A stretch of 64,000 nucleotides of DNA from Bacillus vallismortis (GTDB taxonomy: Bacteria; Bacillota; Bacilli; Bacillales; Bacillaceae): assembly GCF_004116955.1 (NCBI RefSeq), contig NZ_CP026362.1:4004001-4068000 (forward strand), given 5' to 3'. Numbering within the stretch: position 1 is the stretch's first letter; each line of letters begins with the position of its first letter. A program made the position numbers and the translations under genes. Under the pieces are notes generated by a model. That model worked only from the letters and a program-made list of their open reading frames with translations, ran no database searches and was not told the origin of the DNA. Shown one piece after another: positions 18,592-26,876 of this stretch.

Positions 18592-19641
18592 CTATAGAGA
18601 ATCCCATCTCAGCGGTGTCCCTGCTGCAATATGTTTCTTGGCTGTTCTGCCAATCACGACCTCATAGTATTTTGGCTCCAAGCCATAACCGGGTCGCACA
18701 ACTTGAATATTGTCTTTGGTGAACATGTCTCCGGCTTTTATATCTTTTTTTACATAAATAGAACGGCGGAATTTAAGCGAAGCTTTTTCCTCGGAAGTGG
18801 GTCCGTACGTGATCCGTCCTAATGCTTGCCACGCTCTTTTCGTTTCAACGACAAGCTCCTTCAATTCGAGGGGTTCCAGCGAAAAGGCAGAATCTACGCC
18901 GCCATCGGCTCTTGATAAAGTAAAATGTTTCTCAATCACAGTTGCGCCCAAGGCGACACTAGCCACAGCAACTCCTGTTCCCATTGTGTGATCTGATAAG
19001 CCAACTTGGCAGTTGAATAATTGTTTCATATGAGGAATCGTGGAGATATTGGTATTTTCCGGTGATGCCGGGTAGGTGCTCGTGCATTTCAGCAGTATGA
19101 GTTCTTTACAGCCGGCTTCTTTGGCGGCCCTCAAGGATTCATCAATTTCCGCTACTGTAGCCATTCCGGTAGAAATGATCATAGGTTTACCAGTAGCAGC
19201 GACCTTTTTGATAAGAGGGATATCGGTATTTTCAAATGAAGCTATTTTATAAATAGGAACCCCCAAGTCCTCCAGAAAGTCGACAGACGATTCATCGAAT
19301 GGCGTACTCAAAGGGATCATTCCAAGTTCCCGGCATTTATCGAAGATTGGTTTATGCCATTCCCAGGGGGTGTACGCTTGCTCATATAATGTATAGAGCG
19401 TTCTGCCGGACCAGAGGCTATTTTCATCCTCGATTTTAAAATCTTTCGTATTCATATTTAATGTCATCGTGTCAGCGGTATATGTTTGTATTTTCAGTGC
19501 GTGTGCACCTGCTTTAGAAGCTTCCTCTATAATGTGAAAAGCACGTTCTAATGATTGATTATGGTTCCCGGACATTTCAGCAATAATAAACGGGGGATGA
19601 TTCGGCCCGATTTTTCTTCCTTCCAACATGATTTCGTTCAT
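18592..19641 (-). CDS. pseI: Pseudaminic acid synthase-like protein (PseI/SpsE family)
   Basis: Condenses phosphoenolpyruvate with a six-carbon N-acyl sugar to make a nine-carbon nonulosonic acid. The 349-residue protein has the NeuB TIM barrel (IIAEMSGNHNQ at residue 19; KIQTYTADT at about 50, the form typical of pseudaminic rather than sialic acid synthases; EKHFTL near residue 238) and a C-terminal SAF antifreeze-like domain (about 290-349). It is the last gene of the seven-gene operon. In B. subtilis the paralogue is SpsE of the spore coat polysaccharide operon. Confidence 0.88.
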   Translation of the reverse strand: MNEIMLEGRKIGPNHPPFIIAEMSGNHNQSLERAFHIIEEASKAGAHALKIQTYTADTMTLNMNTKDFKIEDENSLWSGRTLYTLYEQAYTPWEWHKPIFDKCRELGMIPLSTPFDESSVDFLEDLGVPIYKIASFENTDIPLIKKVAATGKPMIISTGMATVAEIDESLRAAKEAGCKELILLKCTSTYPASPENTNISTIPHMKQLFNCQVGLSDHTMGTGVAVASVALGATVIEKHFTLSRADGGVDSAFSLEPLELKELVVETKRAWQALGRITYGPTSEEKASLKFRRSIYVKKDIKAGDMFTKDNIQVVRPGYGLEPKYYEVVIGRTAKKHIAAGTPLRWDSL

Positions 19642-19687
19642 TTTTGCACCTCCTTTTATTTATAGTCAAACCTCCTAAAGATTGGGC

Positions 19688-20278
19688 TCAGCTCTTCAGT
19701 ACATTAAAATTTGTATCAAGGTCTTTGTGATCTATTCCTCTTTCAGCTAATTTCTTCAGCACTTTCGGTTTTTCCGCTATCCATTCTTCCTTTAAAAGGC
19801 CGTATCTGATGACATCAAGATATTTGTTCTTCCTTACGATGTGGTTTCGGAAATGGCCTTCTTTGCGAAAACCGAGTGATTGGTGGTATGACAAGCTTTT
19901 TTCGTTATTCGACAGGACTTCTCCGTAAACTTTCTCAACCTCTAACTGTTGAAACGCCCATTCTAATGCTAAAAACCCCATGACAGAACCGGAGCCTTTT
20001 GGACTCTGGGCCTCTCCGATATAAAAACCCCAGTAGCAGTGGTGATTATGATGATCCACATCTTTAAAACTGACAAAGCCGGTGTCTGTTTGATCAATGG
20101 TAAAGATAAAATAATGTTCTGTTTTTGAGGAATTCACATTCTTGAACCATTGATGATGCTGTTTTTCAGTTATGATTTGGTCGTTATACATCGATTGCCT
20201 GATTCTTTCATCGTTCCGCCAACGGAGAACTGTGTCTAAGTCTTTTTCTTTTAATGTCCTAAGGGAGTATGTGAACAC
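19688..20278 (-). CDS. pseH: GNAT N-acetyltransferase (PseH/SpsD-like)
   Basis: A 196-residue GNAT acetyltransferase of the RimL type, expected to acetylate the 4-amino group of the UDP-sugar made by PseC. The acetyl-CoA binding region is around SPKGSGSVMGFLALEWAF (about residues 90-107) and the end motif NNEKSLSYHQSLGFRKEG near residue 135. The start is GTG at 20278 with the strong site AAGGAAGGGA. The C-terminal 30 residues (KPKVLKKLAERG...) extend beyond the usual domain. Confidence 0.84.
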   Translation of the reverse strand: MFTYSLRTLKEKDLDTVLRWRNDERIRQSMYNDQIITEKQHHQWFKNVNSSKTEHYFIFTIDQTDTGFVSFKDVDHHNHHCYWGFYIGEAQSPKGSGSVMGFLALEWAFQQLEVEKVYGEVLSNNEKSLSYHQSLGFRKEGHFRNHIVRKNKYLDVIRYGLLKEEWIAEKPKVLKKLAERGIDHKDLDTNFNVLKS

Positions 20279-20293
20279 AGATTTATCCCTTCC

Positions 20294-21385
20294 TTACTTT
20301 AAAATTTCCAATAAGAGATTTTGGCGACTATCAATATTTCCTTCTAGTAGCATGCGGGCTTTTTTGGCCATTTGTATGAATGACAAGGGGTTATTGATCA
20401 TGTCGTGAAGGGCGGAGACGATATGTGATTCTTTGACTGATTCTTTAGGCCCCAGATATTGAATAGCGCCTATTTGATCGAGTGTTTGAGCGATCAGTTC
20501 TTGATTTTCAGCGACTGTGATCACGATGGCTGGAAGGCCGAGAAAGCAGCGCTCCCATGCAGCAGTTCCGCCCGCACCTATCGCAAGGTCGGCATTGTAC
20601 ATTAATTCTGCAATATGATTGACTTGGCAGTGAAAGTTGAAAAAAACATGTTTATTACAAATGGATTCAATTTCATTCTTATGAACATTGGTGCTTCCAA
20701 TCACGATGTCCAGCTCAATATCACGGGAGGAAAGCTGCTGAAAGGCTTTCATGGCCTTTTTCGTTTCATTAGTGGGATCAGTGCCTCCAAAAAAGACAAG
20801 AATCTTTCTTATGCTTCCATCGCAGTTTTTGTTACTGGGACAAAATGAATAAAATTCGTCTCGCAATAAGACATACTCTGGCCCTAAAAATTGTTTGCAG
20901 CTTTTGGGGACCAAAGGAACATAACGGTCTTTATAATGAGGATAAAGATTCTGGTCTAATAAAATATCACAATCATGGAAACGGTCAGCCAGATCATCAA
21001 TTACCATCATTTTTTTGACATGTTTTTTCACTTTCTTCTCCCAATTGATATCAATTGAGTAGTGATCAACGATAAGGAGAGAGATTTCCTTGTTTAGGTT
21101 TTTCATCGCATGAATGGTTTCGTCTGAGTCAACATGCCAAGGGACACCAAGCCAATCAGAATGGGGAGTTGCTTTAGGAATGAAAACATTCTTTTTAGGT
21201 TCTGGAAGCATAATGAGATCAAACTGCTGCTCGCGAATCACATCAGCTAGATGTCCCTGTAAGTGTCGGCAAACAAATATAATATGAGCTCCCTTTTTAC
21301 GCAAAGCATGAGCAAGCGTGAGGCACCTCATGATATGGCCTGTGCCTATTTCAATTGAAGCATCTGCTCTGAAAAGAATATTCAT
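20294..21385 (-). CDS. pseG: UDP-sugar hydrolase (PseG/SpsG-like)
   Basis: Removes UDP from the di-N-acetylated altrose-type sugar, giving the free hexose used by PseI. The 363-residue GT-B-like protein starts with the family motif RADASIEIGTGHIMRCL, whose histidine is the catalytic residue in PseG of Campylobacter. The C-terminal half has FFGGTDPTN and AIGAGGTAAWERCFLG, which bind the nucleotide. It follows the pseF-like gene by 15 bases. It could act on a related sugar rather than exactly the pseudaminic acid precursor. Confidence 0.87.
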   Translation of the reverse strand: MNILFRADASIEIGTGHIMRCLTLAHALRKKGAHIIFVCRHLQGHLADVIREQQFDLIMLPEPKKNVFIPKATPHSDWLGVPWHVDSDETIHAMKNLNKEISLLIVDHYSIDINWEKKVKKHVKKMMVIDDLADRFHDCDILLDQNLYPHYKDRYVPLVPKSCKQFLGPEYVLLRDEFYSFCPSNKNCDGSIRKILVFFGGTDPTNETKKAMKAFQQLSSRDIELDIVIGSTNVHKNEIESICNKHVFFNFHCQVNHIAELMYNADLAIGAGGTAAWERCFLGLPAIVITVAENQELIAQTLDQIGAIQYLGPKESVKESHIVSALHDMINNPLSFIQMAKKARMLLEGNIDSRQNLLLEILK

Positions 21386-21400
21386 AACAGCACCCCATCA

Positions 21401-22159
21401 TCACTTATCTTTGTCATTGTTTTCATTGAAGAGTTCTTTTTGTTCTATTCGGGCGTTGAGTAAAGACCACTCCGGAAACGTGTTCAATAATGCTAATGTA
21501 TCCTCTAAGCTAAAGTCAGGTTTAGTTGGATACAGATTTTCAATGATCTTTTTGATTAATAAAAAGTCCTCAGGTGTGTCCACAGTCCATCTATGCTGTT
21601 TTTGATTTTCGGCATTGGTGATATTAGCCAATTTGAAGCGGGCGGGATTCATGAAAATAAAGGGTGTTACGTGCTCTCGTTCATATTCAAGACTGGACTC
21701 GGCATGAGCTTTTTCTAACGACGAAGCTGAAAAAACTTCTATATCCATTCCGCGGGGGTACGTTCTATTTAAAGTGTTAGACACATAATCATAGTGACCG
21801 TTTGCATCTAGATAATACGTAATGACTTTGTCAATGACACGATGATCAATAATAGGGCAGTCAGAGGTTAAGCGGACGATCGTTTCCGCTTTGCTCATTT
21901 TTGCAGCTTCGTAATACCTTGATAGAACATCATTTTCCGACCCGCAATAATAAGCAAGAGATAACCTCTTACTTAGCTCAACAATTGGTTTATCTATAGC
22001 ATTTGTCGTTGTGGCGATCACAATCTCATCAATAAGGGCTGACCTCTTTATTCTTTCAATCTGATATTCCAGCAGAGGTTTATTCAAAACTTTTTTTAAT
22101 ACTTTGCCTGGCAATCTGCTGGAGCCCATCCGTGCTTGGATAATAGCCGTTACTGTCAA
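21401..22159 (-). CDS. pseF: CMP-nonulosonic acid cytidylyltransferase (PseF/SpsF-like)
   Basis: Activates the nonulosonic acid with CTP. The 252-residue nucleotidyltransferase begins TAIIQARMGSSRLPGKVL, the N-terminal nucleotide loop of this family, and has RLTSDCPIID and WTVDTPEDF, which hold the metal-binding aspartates. The sequence is of the SpsF/glycosyltransferase-family type used by Bacillus and many pse clusters. It lies 11 bases behind the pseC-like gene. Confidence 0.86.
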   Translation of the reverse strand: MTVTAIIQARMGSSRLPGKVLKKVLNKPLLEYQIERIKRSALIDEIVIATTTNAIDKPIVELSKRLSLAYYCGSENDVLSRYYEAAKMSKAETIVRLTSDCPIIDHRVIDKVITYYLDANGHYDYVSNTLNRTYPRGMDIEVFSASSLEKAHAESSLEYEREHVTPFIFMNPARFKLANITNAENQKQHRWTVDTPEDFLLIKKIIENLYPTKPDFSLEDTLALLNTFPEWSLLNARIEQKELFNENNDKDK

Positions 22160-22170
22160 CTCATCACCTC

Positions 22171-23367
22171 CTACGAATAAAAATCCACTACTTTTTTTAG
22201 TGCTTTGATCACGTCATCTGCATCTTTTTCGTTCATTGATTGAAACAGAGGCAAGGTGATGATTCCTTTATAAAGGGCTTCTGCATGTGGACATAGGCCG
22301 GCTTGATAACCTAAACGTTGATAGTAAGGATGTAGATACACAGGTATATAGTGAACGTTAACTCCAATATTTTCTTTTTGCATAGCGTTAAAAATGTCAT
22401 CGCGAGTTCCCTTTAGCTGATCGAGATGTAAGTTGATAATATAAAGGTGCCAGCTTGAAGTTGAGGCTGCATCTTGGCTTGGGAGATGAATGTGGGAGAT
22501 GGTTTTTAATTTTTCATTATAGATTCTGGCAAGATGATTTCGTGTGTTAATAAAATCATCTATTTTTTTCAGTTGGCTGACCCCTAATGAAGCTTGGATA
22601 TCTGTCATCCGATAATTGAAACCAAGGAAGTGCATTTCATAGTACCACGATCCATGGTCTTGGGTTAATTTTTTCGGATCACGGGTTATACCGTGACTGC
22701 GAAATTGGAGCAGCTTTTCATAATATGTTCTATTATTAGTCGTTATCATTCCGCCTTCGCCGGTTGTGATATGTTTGACGGGGTGGAAGCTAAACATCGT
22801 CATATCACTGATAGAACCGATTTTTTTTCCTTTATATGAAGCGCCTAATGCATGTGCAGCATCTTCAATGACGATTACGTTATTGGCTTTTGCGATTTTT
22901 TGAATTTGGTCGTGGTTCACCGGCTGTCCCGTGAAGTCTACGGGGATAATAGCCTTTGTTTTTGGGGTAATCAGCTTTTCAATAGAATCAGGGTCGATAT
23001 TGTATGTGAGCGGGTCAATATCTGCAAAAACCGGTTTGGCGCCCATGTACAAAATACAATTGGCGCTTGCCGCGAAGGTGATGGGTGTAGTAATCACTTC
23101 ATCTCCCTGTGAAATTCCCGCAGCAAAGCAAGCTGCATGCAAAGCAGCTGTGCCGCTGGAAAATGCAACAGCATATCTGCTGCCAGCATATTCAGCGACT
23201 TTCTGTTCGAATAAGTCAATGGTTGGGCCCGTCGTCAAATAGTCTCCACGTAAAACATCAACTACCGATTGGATATCTTCCTCATCCAGCCATTGTCTGC
23301 CGTATGGAAGGTAAGAATCTCTGACGGGCTTACCGCCTGCAATCGCCAATTTATTTTCATTATTCAT
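22171..23367 (-). CDS. pseC: PLP-dependent UDP-4-keto-sugar aminotransferase (PseC/SpsC-like)
   Basis: Adds an amino group at C4 of a UDP-4-keto-6-deoxy-HexNAc. The 398-residue DegT/DnrJ/EryC1 family protein shows the cofactor lysine in FSFHPVKHITTGEGG (near residue 188), the aspartate in IEDAAHALGASYKGK and the substrate region NYRMTDIQASLG. Start ATG at 23367 follows AGGAGAATGG. It is 14 bases behind the dehydrogenase-type gene at 23382. Confidence 0.9.
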   Translation of the reverse strand: MNNENKLAIAGGKPVRDSYLPYGRQWLDEEDIQSVVDVLRGDYLTTGPTIDLFEQKVAEYAGSRYAVAFSSGTAALHAACFAAGISQGDEVITTPITFAASANCILYMGAKPVFADIDPLTYNIDPDSIEKLITPKTKAIIPVDFTGQPVNHDQIQKIAKANNVIVIEDAAHALGASYKGKKIGSISDMTMFSFHPVKHITTGEGGMITTNNRTYYEKLLQFRSHGITRDPKKLTQDHGSWYYEMHFLGFNYRMTDIQASLGVSQLKKIDDFINTRNHLARIYNEKLKTISHIHLPSQDAASTSSWHLYIINLHLDQLKGTRDDIFNAMQKENIGVNVHYIPVYLHPYYQRLGYQAGLCPHAEALYKGIITLPLFQSMNEKDADDVIKALKKVVDFYS

Positions 23368-23381
23368 ATTCCATTCTCCTA

Positions 23382-24326
23382 TTAAATAAGATTCGTGCCT
23401 TTAATCCATTCTTCTGTTTTTCTTATTCCTTCCTCCAAACTGACCTGAGGGCTCCAATTAAGGATTTTCTTTGCTTTTTCGTAGTTGCATAACAATTTTG
23501 GAATTTCACTTTGAGGATGGATATGCTCTACATGGTGAATGTTTTGTCTATCGCCTGCAATTAATGCTGCTAAATCATTAATAGAGATATCTCTTCCAAG
23601 GCCTGCGTTTATAATTTCACCGTTTGCTTTTTGGGAATAACCGGCCTGCACGACGAAATGAGCACAATCCTCAACATATAAAAGATCTCGTGTTTGAGTG
23701 CCATCCCCATATATATGCAGCTTTTTCCCGTCCAATTTATTTTTTATAAAAATCGCGACGACTCCGCCTTCGCCACCTGTTTTCTGGAAAGGCCCATACG
23801 TGTTAAACGGACGTATCACCACTGCTGGAAGACCATACGCATGATAATAGGAGAGCACCATGTTTTCAGCGGCGATTTTTGCACCTGCATAAGGAGAAGC
23901 GGGTTTAATAGGGTCTGTTTCTTTAATGCCTTCTGCAAATGCAGCTCGGTCATACACCATACAGGTACTCATAAAAACAACTTTCACATTATGCTTTTTA
24001 CATAATTCTAAAATGTTAAAAGTACCGATTGTGTCATTTTCAAATGTGGTTTTCGGATCGTCGATGCTGTCTTGTACGTTTATGCTTGCACCCAAATGAT
24101 AGCAAATATCAAATTGGTTCAAGAAAAGATCTTCTAGTGTTTTTAGATCCTTTATATCTCCATTAATAAACTCGATAAATCCCGGAGCGTTCTTCAGCTC
24201 TTCAATATTTTCTAAACGCCCGTTCGACAAATCATCCAGCACCCATACTTGATGACCGTCTTCTAATAACTTTTTCACAACCCATCTGCCAATAAAACCT
24301 GCTCCTCCGGTAACAAGAATATTCAT
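23382..24326 (-). CDS. NAD-dependent epimerase/dehydratase, extra SDR of the nonulosonic acid operon
   Basis: An extended short-chain dehydrogenase (about 314 residues) with the NAD motif TGGAGFIG at the start and the active-site YAGAK (SPYAGAKIAAE). The usual serine/threonine block reads VFMSTCMVYD instead of the common SSxxVYG. The standard pseudaminic acid pathway needs only one such enzyme (PseB), which is encoded next door. This one could serve as a second half-reaction, like the Pen/Pal pair I recall from B. thuringiensis, or as an epimerase giving another sugar. The start is placed at 24326 for spacing to GGAAAGGAAG. Confidence 0.8.
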   Translation of the reverse strand: MNILVTGGAGFIGRWVVKKLLEDGHQVWVLDDLSNGRLENIEELKNAPGFIEFINGDIKDLKTLEDLFLNQFDICYHLGASINVQDSIDDPKTTFENDTIGTFNILELCKKHNVKVVFMSTCMVYDRAAFAEGIKETDPIKPASPYAGAKIAAENMVLSYYHAYGLPAVVIRPFNTYGPFQKTGGEGGVVAIFIKNKLDGKKLHIYGDGTQTRDLLYVEDCAHFVVQAGYSQKANGEIINAGLGRDISINDLAALIAGDRQNIHHVEHIHPQSEIPKLLCNYEKAKKILNWSPQVSLEEGIRKTEEWIKGTNLI

Positions 24327-24345
24327 GACCATCTTCCTTTCCAGA

Positions 24346-25350
24346 TTAAATGAGTTTTTGCGATTTTAATAATGTCAGGACTTCTCCTTTTGACATTTGC
24401 TCCTGATCATTTGAACTATAAGTTCCTTCAGTTGCTTTTTTTGCTTGAGTATATTGATTTTTTTTCCCGAATGATGAAGGAATCACAAACATTTCAGGCA
24501 GCTCAAAAGCCATAGTTGATTCATCATGCGTCATCAGTTCTTCATACATTTTTTCTCCGGGGCGCAGCCCGATCTCTTGTATTTCAATTTCATCAACATT
24601 CAGATTGTGATTTTTGCATGTTTCTTCAACAACGACTGACACTAAGTCACGCAGTGAGATCACAGGCATTTTTAATATGAAAATTTCTCCGCCTTGAGAT
24701 TCTTTAAGCGCACTAATTAATAATGACGTCGCCTGATCCAGTGTCATCATAAAGCGGTTCATGTTTAAATCCGTCACAGTCACTTTTTTTTGCTTTAAGA
24801 TTTGTTTTGTAAACAAGGGAACTACAGAACCCCTTGAACCCATGACATTTCCAAATCGAACACACGAAAAAACCGTCTCGGCTCTTCCCTTGCTGTATTG
24901 TGCAGCGGAAATTAATCTTTCAGCTGTGAGTTTTGTTGCGCCATATGCATTCGTTGGTGAGATTGCTTTATCGGAACTTGTAAAAACGACTTTTTTCACG
25001 TTTTGGGCAACGGCTGCTTTGATGACATGATTGGTTCCTATAATATTTGTCAGGACCGCTTCATAGGGATTGTATTCGCAAGCGGGAACATGCTTCATGG
25101 CAGCAGTATGGAAGACGTAGTCAATGCCGTCCATTGCATGTAAGACCCGGTCATAATCTCGTACATCTCCTATTAAAAATCTAATATCCTTTCTTGGCCC
25201 GATTTCGTTTTCTAGCATAAATTGTTTATATTCATCCCTGCTGAAGATTCGCACAACCTTTGGCTGGTCCTTCAAAATATGTTGTAGAAGGCTTTTTCCA
25301 ATCGTGCCTGTTCCGCCAATGATGAGTATTTTTTTATCTTTGAAAAACAC
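24346..25350 (-). CDS. pseB: UDP-GlcNAc 4,6-dehydratase (PseB-like)
   Basis: First enzyme of the operon, expected to convert UDP-GlcNAc to a 4-keto-6-deoxy sugar. The 334-residue SDR has GGTGTIGKSL, the HTAAMKHVPACEYNP block, and the active-site pair SSDKAISP...AYGATK characteristic of PseB/FlaA1-type enzymes. The tyrosine is kept, unlike the CapD type, which has methionine. GTG at 25350 is chosen behind AAAAGGAAGTGAG; the open frame continues 34 codons upstream. A possible sigma-D promoter lies just before it. Confidence 0.85.
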   Translation of the reverse strand: MFFKDKKILIIGGTGTIGKSLLQHILKDQPKVVRIFSRDEYKQFMLENEIGPRKDIRFLIGDVRDYDRVLHAMDGIDYVFHTAAMKHVPACEYNPYEAVLTNIIGTNHVIKAAVAQNVKKVVFTSSDKAISPTNAYGATKLTAERLISAAQYSKGRAETVFSCVRFGNVMGSRGSVVPLFTKQILKQKKVTVTDLNMNRFMMTLDQATSLLISALKESQGGEIFILKMPVISLRDLVSVVVEETCKNHNLNVDEIEIQEIGLRPGEKMYEELMTHDESTMAFELPEMFVIPSSFGKKNQYTQAKKATEGTYSSNDQEQMSKGEVLTLLKSQKLI

Positions 25351-25656
25351 TAGTCTGCTCACTTCCTTTTTCCGAATGGTAAAACAATGTCGGTTATTGG
25401 AGTATATGCTTGTTAGTAAACTCTGTGTTTGCTCTAGCCTATTTGGTTTCACCTATTATTTTGCTAGTAGAGCGGCTGTAACAGGGGCGGGGAGGGCAGC
25501 TGATAAAACATAGAGAGAAACACCTGTCTTCTAAGAATGAAATGGAGAGATTGGAAGGGAGAAACGATCATGATGGTTTAAAAGGTTGTGTTATATGAAG
25601 GATGTCTGACGAAGGAGCGCGTTATGGAGAAATGGAGATAACGCAGTGAAACATAA
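25351..25656. other. Intergenic region right of the nonulosonic acid operon
   Basis: No gene is seen. It must hold the operon promoter. On the minus strand ACAA, 15 bases and ACCGACAT (plus coordinates 25387-25394 for the last part) resemble a sigma-D promoter (TAAA-N15-GCCGATAT), with a weak -35. TATACT on the same strand would be a poor sigma-A alternative. Confidence 0.35.
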
Positions 25657-25700
25657 TAAAAAGGCATGAGTCTGGTTCATTTAATACCAAACTCACGCCT
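25657..25700 (-). terminator. Terminator after ywnG
   Basis: On the minus strand AGGCGTGAGTTTGGT / ACCAGACTCATGCCT (with G-U pairs) is followed by TTTTTA. Confidence 0.82.
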
Positions 25701-25729
25701 ATGCGATTTGTGTCTATCTTATTAAATCA

Positions 25730-26248
25730 CTATTCAAACACCGGATCATCCTCATAGTAATAAGAATCCGGATCTTCATATGTGTCGGTGCTTTCATAAG
25801 CGGCAATACCGATAATCACGAATATGAAAATGAGCAGAGCGATCCCAATCAGGGCCGAAATAATACTGGATGCAGCGTAAAACAACTGCATCTTTATAAA
25901 CTTTCCGTAATTCTCAAGCATGTTTTCACCAGCACTGCCGGCAAGATTTCCTTCGGCTTCCGCAGCTGCTTTTGCTGAACGCATCAAAAAGACGCCTGAG
26001 ATAATGAGTAGTACGCCCGGAATGGCGCCGATCACTGTCATCAAGGTAGACAGTGTGGCAAGCGATCCCATAACGATCAGCAAAATGCCTGACACTTTGC
26101 CCCACTTGGCGATGTCTGATAGCGACTTGACAGCAGAGGTACTCAGCTGGCGGCTTTCACTTTCCTCAGCCGCAATCTCCTGTTCAACGGCATCATTTCC
26201 TTCGTTCTGATGTTCAATCTCGTTTTCATCTTTATCCAGACTAATCAT
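25730..26248 (-). CDS. ywnG: Membrane protein YwnG (DUF5362 type)
   Basis: A 172-residue membrane protein with an acidic N-terminal 40 residues and two or three membrane segments (residues 53-72, 76-95 and 130-155), ending in an acidic tyrosine-rich tail (YYYEDDPVFE). It shares WGKVSGILLIVMGSLATLS and GAIPGVLLIISGVFLMRSAK with YwnC. The ATG overlaps the ywnH stop as ATGA, so the two are co-translated. Function unknown. Confidence 0.8.
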   Translation of the reverse strand: MISLDKDENEIEHQNEGNDAVEQEIAAEESESRQLSTSAVKSLSDIAKWGKVSGILLIVMGSLATLSTLMTVIGAIPGVLLIISGVFLMRSAKAAAEAEGNLAGSAGENMLENYGKFIKMQLFYAASSIISALIGIALLIFIFVIIGIAAYESTDTYEDPDSYYYEDDPVFE

Positions 26249-26736
26249 GATAGCTCTCTCCCTAAAATTTTTAAATCGTATCTTTTGCCGTCCATTTCGG
26301 CGATGCCGGGGAATAGTCCCCATTCCGCAAACCCGTGCTTTTCAAACAGCTTCAAGCTTGGTTTATTATGTCCGAAAATGAAGGCCATAAGTGAACGGAT
26401 TCCAAGTTCCGGCGCAATGCGAAGCGCTTCCTTGAGCAAATACGATCCGACGCCTTTGCCGCGGCATGCTTCGTCAATGTATATGCTGACCTCCGCTGTT
26501 TTATTATAAGCGGGCCTTCCGTAAAATGTTTCAAAGCTGATCCAGGCAGCAACGTTCCCGCTTCCGTCTTCGGCAACATAGAGCGGCCGCGACTCTGTAT
26601 GCCCCAAAAACCACTCCATCCTGTCTTCGGGTGTTACCGGTTCTGTATCGGCTGTTACCATTCTCGAAGCAATCGTTGAATTATAAATTGCAACAACAGC
26701 CTCCAGATCTTTATGTTCAGCAAGACGCAATGTCAT
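26245..26736 (-). CDS. ywnH: Phosphinothricin-type N-acetyltransferase YwnH
   Basis: A 163-residue GNAT acetyltransferase of the PAT/BAR group, which acetylates phosphinothricin or methionine sulfoximine-like amino acids. The acetyl-CoA site is YIDEACRGKGVGSYLL and the end motif is FGHNKPSLKLFEKHGFAEWG. An in-frame ATG lies six bases upstream of the chosen start and fits GGAG spacing slightly better. Operon with ywnG. Confidence 0.9.
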   Translation of the reverse strand: MTLRLAEHKDLEAVVAIYNSTIASRMVTADTEPVTPEDRMEWFLGHTESRPLYVAEDGSGNVAAWISFETFYGRPAYNKTAEVSIYIDEACRGKGVGSYLLKEALRIAPELGIRSLMAFIFGHNKPSLKLFEKHGFAEWGLFPGIAEMDGKRYDLKILGRELS

Positions 26737-26827
26737 GTTCATACATTTTTGCACTCCTCTCAAAAAAGTCACATATTTTCGTATCAGCCTGCGCAAACTA
26801 CATGTAAAAAAAGTTTTTTGTATAGGT

Positions 26828-26857
26828 GTATATATTTTCAGAAAAGTGTTCAGAATG
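26828..26857 (+). promoter_or_regulatory. Sigma-F promoter of spoIIQ
   Basis: GTATA (26828-26832), a 15-base spacer and GTTCAGAATG (26848-26857) match the forespore sigma-F consensus GYATA-N15-GGNNANANTR with one mismatch, 19 bases before spoIIQ. spoIIQ is a known sigma-F gene. Confidence 0.72.
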
Positions 26858-26876
26858 TTGCTGAGGTGATGAAACA

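Noticed and set aside
25453..25660. Attachment site or direct repeats flanking the nonulosonic acid operon
   Set aside because: I compared 18,521-18,591 with 25,360-25,730 by eye and found no shared repeat of useful length.
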